A stretch of 52,881 nucleotides of DNA from Spirochaetaceae bacterium (GCA_029210985.1 JARGFR010000003.1:1-52881), one strand, 5' to 3'; positions 29,381 to 40,268 are shown, counted from the stretch's first letter. The notes: generated from the letters alone by a model not told the origin. Program-made: numbers and translations.

Positions 29381-29513
29381 GATCGGCTCTCCTACTCAAG
29401 AAATATACCGTCCTTCGGCCCTATGGGGGAATCCCGTCTTAACCGGGGAGACTCGCCGCGGGGAGGCACCCCTCCGTGCGGCTCGCATTATCCGACGGCA
29501 TAATCCGTTCGAC

Positions 29514-30275
29514 TCATCCGAATCTTCCATGGATATAGTCGGCGGTTTGCTGCATTTTCGGCTCGTGGAATATCTGGTGTGTTTCCCCGAACTCGATGAG
29601 CTCACCAAGAAGAAAAAACGCCGTCTTATCGCTGATTCTTGCCGCTTGGTGCATGGCGTGGGTGACAATGATGATGGTGTAATCCTTTTTGAGCTCTTCC
29701 ATGAGTTCTTCGATCTTCTTGGTGGCAATAGGATCCAGTGCGCTGGTAGGCTCGTCCATCAAAATGACTTCAGGCTCCATGGCGATAGTCCGGGCGATGC
29801 ACAAGCGCTGCTGCTGTCCGCCGGAAAGGCCCAGGGCGCTTTTCTTGAGCCGGTCCTTCACTTCGTCCCACAATGCGGCCTTCTTCAACGACATTTCAAC
29901 CAACTCACTCAGATTGGCTTTATCCTTGAGACCCTGCATCTTAGGCCCGTAGGCCACGTTGTCGAAGATGCTCATGGGGAAGGGGTTGGGCTTCTGAAAT
30001 ACCATACCCACTCTGGTGCGCAGCTCCGTCGCGTCCATTTCACCCATGATGTCCTCACCGTCGATGGTGATCCGGCCGTCCCACCGACAGATATCGATCA
30101 GATCGTTCATTCGGTTCAGATTGCGCAGAAAGGTCGATTTCCCGCAGCCGGAAGGCCCGATACACGCGATAATTTCCTTGTTGGGAATGTCCATGTTGAT
30201 ATCCTTAAGGGCCTGGAAATCTCCATACCAGAGGTTCAGGTCTTCAACGACGAATTTTCCTTCACGATTGCTCAT
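29514..30275 (-). CDS. pstB: Phosphate ABC transporter ATP-binding protein
   Basis: [57 protein letters not shown]. Confidence 0.97.
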   Translation of the reverse strand: MSNREGKFVVEDLNLWYGDFQALKDINMDIPNKEIIACIGPSGCGKSTFLRNLNRMNDLIDICRWDGRITIDGEDIMGEMDATELRTRVGMVFQKPNPFPMSIFDNVAYGPKMQGLKDKANLSELVEMSLKKAALWDEVKDRLKKSALGLSGGQQQRLCIARTIAMEPEVILMDEPTSALDPIATKKIEELMEELKKDYTIIIVTHAMHQAARISDKTAFFLLGELIEFGETHQIFHEPKMQQTADYIHGRFG

Positions 30276-31123
30276 ATGACGCTCCCCATACGTTTTTCGT
30301 AGTTCCGAGTGAGTGCCCGGGTAATGGTGTTGATGATGATGACAAAGACCACGAGGATCGTGGCTGTGGCGAAGGCCTGCTGGAAGGCATTTTCCTCAAC
30401 AGCTTCTTTGGTCAGGTAATAAAGATGAATGGTTAAGGTTCGTCCGGAATCCATGATGGATTTCGGAACATTTTTTGCAATGCCCACCGTCAACAGCACG
30501 GGAGCGGATTCGCCCACAACACGCCCGATGGCCAGAATAGCTGCGGTGATGATTCCCGGCATGGCGCTGGGAAGCACCACCTTGCGTATGGTCTGAATCT
30601 TGGTTGTGCCCAAGGCCAGGGAACCTTCCCGAAACGACATAGGCACCGTTTTCAGGGCCTCTTCAGTGCTTGTGATCACCACCGGCAGAATCATGATGCT
30701 CAGTGTCAGTGCTCCGGCGATGATGGATTGGCCGAATCCGAAGAATCGGCAGAAGACCAAAAGTCCAAACAGACCATAGATGATGGATGGAATACCCGCC
30801 AGAGTTTCGATGGCCAGTCTCAATGCCCGAATCAGCTTGGGATTACTGGCATACTCATTCAGATAAACCGCGGTGATGATGCCGATGGGGAAAGACACCG
30901 CCAGAGACACAATCACAACATAAATAGTGGTGAGCAGCATAGGCCAGATACCGACACGCCAGTCTGACGAAGTCAGGAACGTCCAGGTGAGTCCGGGAGC
31001 ACCTTGAATCACCACGTAAGCGATAATGAAGCCCAATACCGCGAGGATGAATATCGTGGCCGCCGCCATGGCGATGTACATTCCTCTGTCTTTGAGCTGC
31101 CGGGTTCTCATGTTACCCCGCAT
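30272..31123 (-). CDS. pstA: Phosphate ABC transporter permease
   Basis: PstA-type TM pattern; [43 protein letters not shown]. Confidence 0.95.
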   Translation of the reverse strand: MRGNMRTRQLKDRGMYIAMAAATIFILAVLGFIIAYVVIQGAPGLTWTFLTSSDWRVGIWPMLLTTIYVVIVSLAVSFPIGIITAVYLNEYASNPKLIRALRLAIETLAGIPSIIYGLFGLLVFCRFFGFGQSIIAGALTLSIMILPVVITSTEEALKTVPMSFREGSLALGTTKIQTIRKVVLPSAMPGIITAAILAIGRVVGESAPVLLTVGIAKNVPKSIMDSGRTLTIHLYYLTKEAVEENAFQQAFATATILVVFVIIINTITRALTRNYEKRMGSVI

Positions 31124-32334
31124 TATTGTTCCTCCGTCAATCGTTTCTTCAGTACCAATATGAGTGTGTTTAAAATCAGAATCATCAAGAACAAGACGAT
31201 TCCCACCGAAAAAAGAATCCGATTGTGACGCCCTTGAGCGTATCCCATCTCCAAGGCGATCGTCGCCGTGAGTGTCCTGATTCCATCGGTAAGTTTCCCG
31301 GGCATCTGGGGCGAGTTTCCCGCCACCATAATCACGGCCATGGTCTCACCCACAGCGCGGGAAGTTCCCAGGATGATGCTGGCCAGGATGCCGGACTTGG
31401 CTGCCGGAAAAACCACCCGCCAGGCGGTCTGCATTTTCGTGGCGCCGAGTGCCAGGGATCCTTCGCGATAGGCCATGGGTACCGATCTGAGGGTTGTTTC
31501 CGAGATGGAGATAACCGTCGGGAGCATCATGATCGCCAAGATGAAAATTGCGGCGAGTAAACCACCGCCGGAGGAGGCGCCGCTCATCTCCTTGATGAGA
31601 GGGACCACCATCATCAGTCCGAAAAAACCGTAGACAACCGAGGGGATGCCCGCCAGTAGGTCGATTCCGCCTCTGACATACCGACCGATGCCCGAGGGGA
31701 CAAAATCAGCCATGTATACGGCGGTGAGCAATCCCAGCGGAACACCGATGATAACCGCTCCAAGGGTAGAGAGAATCGTGGCAACGATCATGGTCAGGAT
31801 TCCGTACTGTTTGTTGTATGTGGGTCTCCAATCCTTGGCGAAGAAAAACTCTGAGAAGAAATTGGTCGGCGTCTGGGGGATGGCGATGTAGAATCCCAGG
31901 AGCTGCCCGGCAATGGTACCCTTATAGGTAACCTCAAAGACATATTCCTCGGCGTACTCAACCTCTCCGCCGTCACCGGTGCGGATTTTCACGCGGTCCC
32001 GGACAATATCGTTCTCCAGGTCGAGGTCCAGATCGATGGCCACCGTTTCGCCTTTATTGACAAAGCCGACGGTATAAGCACCCGACGGCTCATCGAGCTC
32101 GACAAACTTTTCGGTCCGGGGCAGATCGTCCAACTTGTAAGGAGTGCCGTTTATCGTGAACTCTTCGATACCGAAAGGAATGAGGTGCACGTTGTCGGCT
32201 GTCGAAGTCAGGAACGGAACCGCACCCTGGGCAAACACAAAAACGATGATGGCGATCAGGGCGATAACTGAGAATGTGGAGACAACGAGAAAAAAATTCT
32301 TGAATATCTTATCGACGACTTGTTTGCGTCCCAT
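31123..32334 (-). CDS. pstC: Phosphate ABC transporter permease
   Basis: [50 protein letters not shown] 32334 preceded by CAGGAGAG. Confidence 0.95.
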   Translation of the reverse strand: MGRKQVVDKIFKNFFLVVSTFSVIALIAIIVFVFAQGAVPFLTSTADNVHLIPFGIEEFTINGTPYKLDDLPRTEKFVELDEPSGAYTVGFVNKGETVAIDLDLDLENDIVRDRVKIRTGDGGEVEYAEEYVFEVTYKGTIAGQLLGFYIAIPQTPTNFFSEFFFAKDWRPTYNKQYGILTMIVATILSTLGAVIIGVPLGLLTAVYMADFVPSGIGRYVRGGIDLLAGIPSVVYGFFGLMMVVPLIKEMSGASSGGGLLAAIFILAIMMLPTVISISETTLRSVPMAYREGSLALGATKMQTAWRVVFPAAKSGILASIILGTSRAVGETMAVIMVAGNSPQMPGKLTDGIRTLTATIALEMGYAQGRHNRILFSVGIVLFLMILILNTLILVLKKRLTEEQ

Positions 32335-32347
32335 GGCCTCTCCTGCA

Positions 32348-32376
32348 AACCGCCCCCTCAATGTGAGGGGGCGGTT
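32348..32376 (-). terminator. Perfect 13-bp hairpin between pstS and pstC (attenuator, processing or stabiliser element)
   Basis: AACCGCCCCCTCA-ATG-TGAGGGGGCGGTT; no U tract on either strand. Confidence 0.75.
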
Positions 32377-32422
32377 CAATCGGTTTTTAATGGATGGTGA
32401 TCTGCTTAGAGCAGAACTCCAT

Positions 32423-33244
32423 TTACTTCGCCGGAACCCACTTGGTCGCGGCGATTTCCTGACCCTCGGAACTCATGGCCCAATCCAGGAATGCTTGGGT
32501 CTGCGGAGCGATTGAATCACCCCGGTAAAGAACCAGGAGAGGTCGGGCGATGGGGAAGCTGCCGTTCACCACATTGGCGACGGTGGGCTCGGCGCCCTCA
32601 ACAGCAACTCCCTTCACCGAATCGTCAAGGTAGCCCAGAGAAAGATATCCCATGGCGTCTTCGTTGGACGCGACAGCGGCTTTCACGCCGCCGTTGCCGT
32701 CAAACTCGGATGCACCGGCAACCAGCTGATCCTTGTAGTCGACAATATCTTCGAATGCGCCCCGGGTACCCGAGCCGGGCTCCCGGCTCACAACGGCAAT
32801 GGCACCGGATTTCTCACTGGTCAGTTCGCTCCAGTCGGTGATCCGGCCGGTGTAGACGGCCTGGATTTGCTCAAGTGTCATGGCGCCGACAGGGTTGGAG
32901 GGATGAACCACCGGAGTGATGCCGTCGTAAGCGATGGCCAGTTCATCCAGACCGAAACCTTTCTCTTCGGTCTTCAAGTTGCGGCTGGACATTCCGAGCT
33001 CACTGGTGCCCTGGTTGGCGGCCTTGACGCCGTCGGAAGAACCGGTGCCGTTGGCATTGATGGAAATCTCCGGGTTCAGTTCGGTGTAGCGCTCACCCAG
33101 GAGCTCCATCAGGGGATAGACGGTGGTGGAACCGGAAACTTCGATGGTATAGGACTCGGCCATATCACCTTCGCTGCCGCCGTTGGCAACCACGGGAAGA
33201 ACGGCCAATGCGGCCAGAACGACGAAAATCATTGTTTTCTTCAT
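32423..33244 (-). CDS. pstS: Phosphate ABC transporter substrate-binding protein
   Basis: IEVSGSTTVYPLMELLGERY, GTGSSDGVKAA, SREPGSGTRGAFED. Confidence 0.95.
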   Translation of the reverse strand: MKKTMIFVVLAALAVLPVVANGGSEGDMAESYTIEVSGSTTVYPLMELLGERYTELNPEISINANGTGSSDGVKAANQGTSELGMSSRNLKTEEKGFGLDELAIAYDGITPVVHPSNPVGAMTLEQIQAVYTGRITDWSELTSEKSGAIAVVSREPGSGTRGAFEDIVDYKDQLVAGASEFDGNGGVKAAVASNEDAMGYLSLGYLDDSVKGVAVEGAEPTVANVVNGSFPIARPLLVLYRGDSIAPQTQAFLDWAMSSEGQEIAATKWVPAK

Positions 33245-33322
33245 AAAAAATGTCTCCTTTGGACATGTACTCAGCCTTGGCCGAGTGTTTGAGATTATTA
33301 AGCCGGGGTCCTGTTATGGATT

Positions 33323-33350
33323 TGTATGTGATTGGTTAATTTTACGTTAA
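33323..33350 (-). promoter_or_regulatory. Candidate Pho box upstream of pstS
   Basis: Minus strand TTAACG-N5-TTAACC-N5-CATACA, three hexamers at 11-bp period resembling PhoP TTAACA repeats. Confidence 0.4.
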
Positions 33351-34703
33351 TCCGCCGATTGACGTCTTCCACCGAATCTCAACATTGAAGTCACCGGCAT
33401 CAACGGGTTGTCCCCGATTCCAGTCGTCGGGCAAGTCCGCCAGAAACACACGCATGATAATTTCATTGGGGCCGAAACGACACCGGCACTTCATACCGAT
33501 ATCCCAAAGCAGACCGTCATCCACGGTTCGAAGGGAGGTGTTCATGGAACCGGAAAACGGTCCGATCTCCTGACACCCAAGTCCAAATGACGCTTTCCAT
33601 AAGTCTTCCACATCGTATTTAACGGAGCCTTCTACATACCCGTTCGGACTGAACAGACGCATGGAAAAGGAGCATTTTTTGAACTTTCGAGTGTCTTCTT
33701 CCAATGACGGCGGCGACACGATTCGATTCCAGTCGGTGGTGACGTCGAGCTGCAGGAATTCAAATTTCCAGCCAAAAGAGAGACTGCCTTCATCCTCATA
33801 TTGATGCCCGACCGGAAACCGGTGATGCGAACCTGCGCGATAGTCAATGCCGAATCTGAAGCCATGAGCCGGTCTGCGCCGCCAATCCATTGCCGATTCG
33901 AGGCGGCATTCGGTCCGCTCTCCGTCGGCACTTCGAAAATACGGCGTGGTGTATATCGATCTGGAACGAAATCGCCATGGTCCTCCTGAGACACCCAGAG
34001 ATAAGGAGCAGAGCACACCCGGCCGCAACGTTCCGCCGGCCGACGCTATTGAGCTCATACCAAGGACATATTTCCCGGAATAGAATCGCCAGCGCAGGGC
34101 CGCAATCCCGAGGGAGCCTGCCGGGGTTCCCTCTGTGTCCGGATACCATCCCGCATCAACGTCAGACTCCCTCAGGTGTGCCGCCTCTCCAAGGAGCTCC
34201 AGTTCAAACAGTTCCGTCTTCACCGGTACCGCCCAAAGAATCCCGGCGTCCAGATTCTCCCTCCGTTCCCATGAAACACCGGCCCTCCCGTCCCAGGGCA
34301 TGACGGCAATGCCTATTCGTGAACGGGACACCGAGCGCACATCCGAACGATAAAAAGTGCGTTCCGACAACCGTCCCAGAGCGTCAGCATCGGGGTTCCG
34401 GACTTCAGAGGCCAATCCCGCGTCGCTTAGATGCCCCAGTGAAACCAGGGATGTATTCAATCCGAGCATGAAGTCGTTCGGGCATTCCGGAACAAACCGA
34501 TAGGATGCACCGAGGGAATAGGCGGGGCCTCGAATAACAACGCCGGTGATGAAACGTTCCGCGCCATCCATACTTGCGATTGTTTCCAGTGTCTCTCCGC
34601 CTATAATCGGAATCCCGCAGAGGGAGTGATAAGCGAGGAGCACGAGCGGGGCATATTTAGCTTTTTTAAGGAACATAATTCCTTTGACTCCGAAAAGGTG
34701 CAA
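33342..34703 (-). CDS. Hypothetical protein, possibly outer-membrane beta-strand-rich
   Basis: Hydrophobic N-terminus, many short alternating strand-like segments; no recognised motif. Confidence 0.55.
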   Translation of the reverse strand: MHLFGVKGIMFLKKAKYAPLVLLAYHSLCGIPIIGGETLETIASMDGAERFITGVVIRGPAYSLGASYRFVPECPNDFMLGLNTSLVSLGHLSDAGLASEVRNPDADALGRLSERTFYRSDVRSVSRSRIGIAVMPWDGRAGVSWERRENLDAGILWAVPVKTELFELELLGEAAHLRESDVDAGWYPDTEGTPAGSLGIAALRWRFYSGKYVLGMSSIASAGGTLRPGVLCSLSLGVSGGPWRFRSRSIYTTPYFRSADGERTECRLESAMDWRRRPAHGFRFGIDYRAGSHHRFPVGHQYEDEGSLSFGWKFEFLQLDVTTDWNRIVSPPSLEEDTRKFKKCSFSMRLFSPNGYVEGSVKYDVEDLWKASFGLGCQEIGPFSGSMNTSLRTVDDGLLWDIGMKCRCRFGPNEIIMRVFLADLPDDWNRGQPVDAGDFNVEIRWKTSIGGLT

Positions 34704-34830
34704 TTCGCTTCAACGCAATTCGCTTGCCCTGCCCTCAGCCGATATGAGAAGATAACGTCAATCAATTCTTTGGTATCGACCTCCCCGGAGGGCGATGACC
34801 TTGCATGTCTTCGGAGGCAAAATCTTCATG

Positions 34831-36159
34831 GTTATTCTGACACTCAATTGCGGCAGTTCCTCCGCGAAATATCAGGTATACGATTGGGACAAAAAGGACG
34901 TACTCGGAGTCGGCGTTGTGGAACGCATCGGCCAGGAAGTATCAAATATCGAACACAATTCTCCGGGCAAGGCTGAGCACGATGCTCAGAAGCCTTGTCC
35001 CGACCATAAATCGGCCGTTGCCTGGATTATGGAAACTCTGGTTCATCCGGAACACGGATGTATGTCGGATATGAGCGCGATTAAAGCTGTCGGACATCGT
35101 GTCGTTCACGGAGGCGAAACCTTCACCAAATCCGTTATTGTTGATGACAAGGTGCTGGCCGATCTTGAGTCGGTTTCCCACCTTGCCCCTCTCCACAATC
35201 CGGCGAATCTCACCGGCATCCGAGCCGCCCAGGAGATACTGCCGGATGTGCCGCACTGTGCGGTGATGGACACAGCTTGGCACCAGACCATGCCCGACAC
35301 GAGCTACATGTATGCCCTGCCTTATGATTGGTATACCGAACACAACGTTAGACGATACGGATTCCACGGCACAAGCTACATCTACACGGCCAAGCGGGCG
35401 TCGGTTCTTTTGGGGAAAGACCCAATGAAAACGAATGTGATTATTGCCCACATCGGAAACGGAGCGTCTATCTGCGCCGTCAAGGATGGAAAAGGATTCG
35501 ATACCTCTATGGGCATGACTCCCCTGGAAGGTCTTGTGATGGGTACGCGTTCCGGCGACATCGACCCGGCCATAGTCACCTACATGATGAAATCCAAGAA
35601 CATGACGCCCGGCGATATGGACAGCACACTGAATAAGAAAAGCGGCATCCTTGGTGTCACCGAAAAATTCATCGATAGACGGGACGTTCACGCCGGGGTG
35701 GAAAAAGGTGATAAACGCTGTGCTCTGGCGCAGAACATAGAGACATACCGCATTCGGAAATATGTCGGAGCGTATTATGCGGCTTTGGGAAAACTCGATG
35801 CCATCGTGTTCACGGCCGGAGTCGGTGAAATGAACCCGACATACCGTTGGAAGTCACTCAAGGGCCTAGAGGACCTGGGAATCGTCATCGACGAGAAGAA
35901 GAATGCCGCATCACGAAGCAGAAATGCCGAAACCTGTATTTCTACCGATGATTCTCCGGTGAAAGTTTTCGTGATTCCGACAGACGAAGAGTTGGTGATG
36001 ACTGAAGATGCTTATGCACTGATGAGCGGCACTTATGATGTGCATACCTCATTTTGCTACTCGTTCCAGAGCAAAGATTATCGAAATAAGACACGAGATG
36101 CCGGCCTCGTGGGAGATATAGCCAAGAATCCCGATCTGGAACGGATTCTGGTTCGATGA
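34831..36159 (+). CDS. ackA: Acetate kinase
   Basis: [81 protein letters not shown]. Confidence 0.97.
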   Translation, partial: VILTLNCGSSSAKYQVYDWDKKDVLGVGVVERIGQEVSNIEHNSPGKAEHDAQKPCPDHKSAVAWIMETLVHPEHGCMSDMSAIKAVGHRVVHGGETFTKSVIVDDKVLADLESVSHLAPLHNPANLTGIRAAQEILPDVPHCAVMDTAWHQTMPDTSYMYALPYDWYTEHNVRRYGFHGTSYIYTAKRASVLLGKDPMKTNVIIAHIGNGASICAVKDGKGFDTSMGMTPLEGLVMGTRSGDIDPAIVTYMMKSKNMTPGDMDSTLNKKSGILGVTEKFIDRRDVHAGVEKGDKRCALAQNIETYRIRKYVGAYYAALGKLDAIVFTAGVGEMNPTYRWKSLKGLEDLGIVIDEKKNAASRSRNAETCISTDDSPVKVFVIPTDEELVMTEDAYALMSGTYDVHTSFCYSFQSKDYRNKTRDAGLVGDIAKNPDLERILVR

Positions 36160-36905
36160 AAGAGAGGCGCCCGATTCGACTGTCCATACCCAATGCGATT
36201 ACCCTCGCCAATCTGGCGGTGGGTTATTTCGCTGTCATGGCGGCGTGGAATGGTCAGATCAGCACCGCCGCCATCTATATCCTGGTATGCGCCGTACTTG
36301 ACTTCTTGGACGGATTCGCAGCAAGGCTGCTGAAAGCATATTCCGAATTGGGAAAACAGCTCGACTCCCTGGCCGACTTGGTCAGTTTCGGAGTCGCTCC
36401 GGCCGCCATCGCCGCGGTTCTCTTACGCAATGCCACGATATCCCGGGGATGGGACGATTCAGGTGCCGTACTGCTGACCATTATCGCCGGGAGTGCGATG
36501 ATTCCTCTGTTTTCCGCACTGCGTCTGGCACGTTTCAATATCAGCACATACGACGATACGAATTTCCGGGGATTACCCGTTCCTGCCGACGCCGTGGCCT
36601 TCGCGGCCATGGGACTCATCGCCATGGACGGCGGCTGCCAGGTTCTGGATGCACTGATACTCCACCCGGTGTTTGTCTTATGTGTGATATTCCTGAACTC
36701 CTGGTTGATGGTGAGCCCTGTATCGATGTTCTCATTCAAACTCAAGAGCTACCGGCCCGCCGCCAATCGGTGGAGATATGTCTTCGCCGCCGGAGCGATC
36801 GCACTGGTTGTGATACTCAAGGGATATGGGCTTTTTCTTTCCTATCTGATGTATATACTGGCGTCTCTGGGCATGAATTTGCGAAACAAATACGGTCGAA
36901 CTTAG
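36156..36905 (+). CDS. pssA: CDP-alcohol phosphatidyltransferase, probable CDP-diacylglycerol--serine O-phosphatidyltransferase
   Basis: CDP-AP motif [27 protein letters not shown] overlap with ackA. Confidence 0.88.
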   Translation: MKERRPIRLSIPNAITLANLAVGYFAVMAAWNGQISTAAIYILVCAVLDFLDGFAARLLKAYSELGKQLDSLADLVSFGVAPAAIAAVLLRNATISRGWDDSGAVLLTIIAGSAMIPLFSALRLARFNISTYDDTNFRGLPVPADAVAFAAMGLIAMDGGCQVLDALILHPVFVLCVIFLNSWLMVSPVSMFSFKLKSYRPAANRWRYVFAAGAIALVVILKGYGLFLSYLMYILASLGMNLRNKYGRT

Positions 36906-36913
36906 AAGCCTGT

Positions 36914-37459
36914 CTAAACCAACAGGGTGTCTTTCTCGAGAGATTCCGAGGCCTTTTTTCCGACAAGATATCGGACGATAGCCGAAGCGAAGAACGCCGC
37001 CGTGCCCGGACCGCGGCTTGTGATGAGGTTTCCGTCAACGACGACTTTTTCCCCGGAGAATTCCGCATCATTCACGCTCTTTTCGAACCCTGGATAGCAG
37101 GTGAACCGCCGTCCGGTCAGCAAACCGAAATGATCCAGAGCGACGGCCGGTGCGGCACATATGGCCGCAACCAGTCCGCCTTTCATCGAAACCTCTTTAC
37201 AGACACGTTCCACATCCTTCGAACCGGCCAGATTCGAGGCACCGGGCATACCGCCCGGAAGGACGACACCGTCAAATTCACCACTTAAGGATGCGGCATC
37301 GACATCGGCGGCAATTCGCAGTCCGTGAGCACCGGTCGGTGTCATGGTTCCCACACCAGCCACCACAACTTCGACACCGGCACGCCTGAGATAATCTATC
37401 GGAGTCACCGCCTCCACTTCTTCGAAACCGTCGGCTAGAAATTCTACAATCCGTGCCAT
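36914..37459 (-). CDS. DJ-1/PfpI family protein
   Basis: LADGFEEVEAVTPIDYLRRAG, LPGGMPGASNL, AICAAPAVAL, SRGPGTAAFFA; start at MARIVEF, ATG 37459. Confidence 0.92.
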   Translation of the reverse strand: MARIVEFLADGFEEVEAVTPIDYLRRAGVEVVVAGVGTMTPTGAHGLRIAADVDAASLSGEFDGVVLPGGMPGASNLAGSKDVERVCKEVSMKGGLVAAICAAPAVALDHFGLLTGRRFTCYPGFEKSVNDAEFSGEKVVVDGNLITSRGPGTAAFFASAIVRYLVGKKASESLEKDTLLV

Positions 37460-37535
37460 GATAACCCCCGAAAAAATATTCAACGTACTATTATACAATA
37501 ATTCGATCCGGCAGAATGAGGCAAGGAGAATCCTT

Positions 37536-38339
37536 TTGACACAAGACGGTATGCAACCCCACAGACATGAAGGAATCAACTGGTACACTTGGAATATATT
37601 TGAACCCTGGAAGGACCGACTCAGTGTTGTTCTCACCACACGTTCAGAGGGCGTCAGCCCGTTTCCGAAAAACAGTTTGAACCTGGGTCGTCGTATCGAG
37701 GATTCGGAGGCGAACATCCGTGAGAACCGACAGCGCATCTCATCGGCTCTCGGTCTGGATGGGTATTCCTGGATAGCCGCCAATCAGGTACATGGCACCG
37801 GAATCCGGAGGGCAACCGCTTTGATGTCCGAATCCCCGGGGGCCTGTGATGCAATTTTTTTAAATTCGACCGAACTGATCGCCGCAATTCTTCTGGCCGA
37901 TTGCCTGCCTTTGATTTTATACGATCCTGTGCGCCATGAAGGAATGGTTTGCCACGCCGGATGGCGAGGCACAATTTCCGGTATGGCCCAAGCGGCGGTT
38001 GGCCGTATGGTGGATGTAGGAAGTCGTCGGGAGGATCTGATTGCCGCAGTCGGTCCGGGAATCGGACCATGCTGTTACGAAGTGGGAGAAGAAGTTGCCG
38101 AGATATTCCGCAAGAAATTCGGCGCCGACGACGGAATTATCACGGACAGAACGGATGCCGGTGGTGCCGTCATTGACCTTGAAGCGGCAAACCTGGCAGT
38201 TTTTCGTCAATCGGGGATTCCGAGTGAACACTTGGGCAGGGGCGGATTCTGCACGGCCTGCCGTTCCGCGGAGTTCTTCTCTCACAGAAAAGAACGAGGG
38301 CTCACCGGTCGCCATGCGGCGATGATGGCCCTCGTCTGA
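37536..38339 (+). CDS. pgeF: Polyphenol oxidase/laccase-domain protein (YfiH/PgeF family)
   Basis: LLADCLPLILYDP, VCHAGWRGTISG, GPGIGPCCYEVG, CTACRSAEFFSHRKE; TTG 37536 preceded by AAGGAG. Confidence 0.9.
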   Translation: MTQDGMQPHRHEGINWYTWNIFEPWKDRLSVVLTTRSEGVSPFPKNSLNLGRRIEDSEANIRENRQRISSALGLDGYSWIAANQVHGTGIRRATALMSESPGACDAIFLNSTELIAAILLADCLPLILYDPVRHEGMVCHAGWRGTISGMAQAAVGRMVDVGSRREDLIAAVGPGIGPCCYEVGEEVAEIFRKKFGADDGIITDRTDAGGAVIDLEAANLAVFRQSGIPSEHLGRGGFCTACRSAEFFSHRKERGLTGRHAAMMALV

Positions 38340-38354
38340 AACAGCTTTTTCGAA

Positions 38355-40268
38355 TTATTTTTCGAACAGTCTTCCGATCAGACTTTTTTTGGGTTTCACA
38401 GGTGCTGTTTCGGATACCTTGGTTTCGGGTGCTTTTACACCATCAGTCTTGTCGAGAGTCTTTTCGGGAGGATTGATTTTGACCGCCTCTCCTTGTTTCC
38501 CGGCCGAAGGTTTTTTCTTTTTTTTCTTCTTTTTCCGACCACCGGATTTTGACGATCCACCGGCTCCGGTCAGTTGGAAATCTTCTCCGTATTTTTTCCG
38601 GTAGTATGCCAATCGTTCATCGATGCTGCTGTCCGAACTAATCCGTTCAACATCGGTTTTGTTAACTTTCGGTACGTTTTTACCGTCCTGAGGTTTTCGT
38701 GACGGATGAGGTTGTTTGACTTTTTTCTCATCACTCCGGCCGCGTTCCGGTCGTGATCGGTCGGAACGAACGTCCGCTCGAGGTTTCTCATGGCGGCCAT
38801 CTTTTTTTGTTTCGAAATCATCCAGGCTGCCCCCGGCAATGGATGAAACCGTGGATTGTATTTTTACCGCACGAGGATCCAAAGGACGTTTGCCGCTCTT
38901 GGGAGGTTTGCTTCCCCGGCCTGATCCGTCTTGTTTTTCGATTTTCGGACGTTTTGCTTCCTCGGGACGTTTGTCTTCCCTGGGTTGCTGCGCCTCCCTA
39001 GGTCGACTGTCTTCCCTGGGTCGTCGGTCATTTCGAGGTCTTCTGTCATCCCGGCCGTCTCGACGTCCGTCTCCAACACCCATTTCCTTATATCTGTCCC
39101 GCGGTGGGAAGCGCATGCCGGTACTCTTGTCCTCGACAAGCAATTCCTCGTCGGCCCAGCTTACCGGAAGTTTCTGTCCCAGAAGTTTCTCGATAGGCCC
39201 TAATCCATAGACGTATTCTTCACACGCCATGGTAATCGTTTTTCCGGATGCACCCGCACGGGCTGTTCGACCAATCCTGTGGACATAGCTTTCCGCTTCC
39301 AGAGGAACATCGTAATTAATCACCATTTCCAATTCGTCAATATGCAGACCTCTGGCGGCGACGTCGGTGGCAACCAGGAATTTGTGATGTCCTTTCTTCA
39401 CCTCGTCAACGATTTTCAGCCGTTTCGATTGAGGAAGATCGCCCATGAGGAATTCGACGGTATATCCGTTCACCTCGAGGCGCTTCGCGACTTCCCAGGC
39501 ATTGTGACGAGTATTGGTGAAAATGACCGCGTTCTCCGGCTCGTCCCTCTTGAGAACACCCAGAAGCAGTTTCATCTTTTCGTCTTTACCGACGTGATAG
39601 AGTTCCTGAGTGACGGTGTCGACGGTGACTTTCTCGGGTTCAATAATCACTTCACCCGGATCGTTCATATATTCCCAGGCCAGATTCCCCACCCGAGGGT
39701 TCAGTGTGGCACTGAACAGGAGAGTGTGCCTCTCGTTGTAGGGTTTCATTGCTTTGAGGATTCTTCTGAGATCGGGGAGAAAGCCCATGTCAAACAGACG
39801 ATCTGCTTCATCAATAACAAGAAAACCAAAGTCTTTCATATTGAGTTTTCGCTGCTTGCTGAAGTCAATCAGGCGTCCCGGTGTACCGATGACAATATCC
39901 AGACCTTTCTCGAGCATCTTCTCCTGAGCGCCGTACCCAACGCCGCCGTAAACAGATCCGATGGTAAAATCCAGATATTTACCCAGTAATTTGCCTTCCG
40001 CCTCGATTTGAACAGCCAGTTCACGAGTGGGAACAACAATGAGAGCTTTCTGACCGGCGTACTTCTCATCTTTCAAAAGAAGCTGGAATATTCCCAGCAG
40101 GAAGGCCGCTGTCTTTCCGGTGCCCGTTTGAGACTGGGCATAAATGTCACGATGGTTCTTGATGAGGAGGTCGAAGCATTGAGCCTGGACAGGCATCGGT
40201 GTCTTGAAACCGGCCTCATCGATTCCTTTCTGGATTCGTTCATCGAATCCGAAGTCTTCGAATGTCAT
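38355..40268 (-). CDS. DEAD-box RNA helicase with long basic low-complexity C-terminal tail
   Basis: SQTGTGKTAAFLL, VIDEADRLFDMGF, FSATLNPRV, YVHRIGRTARAG; tail RRPRNDRRPREDSRPREAQQPREDKRPEEAKRP ... KKKKKKKK. Confidence 0.95.
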   Translation of the reverse strand: MTFEDFGFDERIQKGIDEAGFKTPMPVQAQCFDLLIKNHRDIYAQSQTGTGKTAAFLLGIFQLLLKDEKYAGQKALIVVPTRELAVQIEAEGKLLGKYLDFTIGSVYGGVGYGAQEKMLEKGLDIVIGTPGRLIDFSKQRKLNMKDFGFLVIDEADRLFDMGFLPDLRRILKAMKPYNERHTLLFSATLNPRVGNLAWEYMNDPGEVIIEPEKVTVDTVTQELYHVGKDEKMKLLLGVLKRDEPENAVIFTNTRHNAWEVAKRLEVNGYTVEFLMGDLPQSKRLKIVDEVKKGHHKFLVATDVAARGLHIDELEMVINYDVPLEAESYVHRIGRTARAGASGKTITMACEEYVYGLGPIEKLLGQKLPVSWADEELLVEDKSTGMRFPPRDRYKEMGVGDGRRDGRDDRRPRNDRRPREDSRPREAQQPREDKRPEEAKRPKIEKQDGSGRGSKPPKSGKRPLDPRAVKIQSTVSSIAGGSLDDFETKKDGRHEKPRADVRSDRSRPERGRSDEKKVKQPHPSRKPQDGKNVPKVNKTDVERISSDSSIDERLAYYRKKYGEDFQLTGAGGSSKSGGRKKKKKKKKPSAGKQGEAVKINPPEKTLDKTDGVKAPETKVSETAPVKPKKSLIGRLFEK

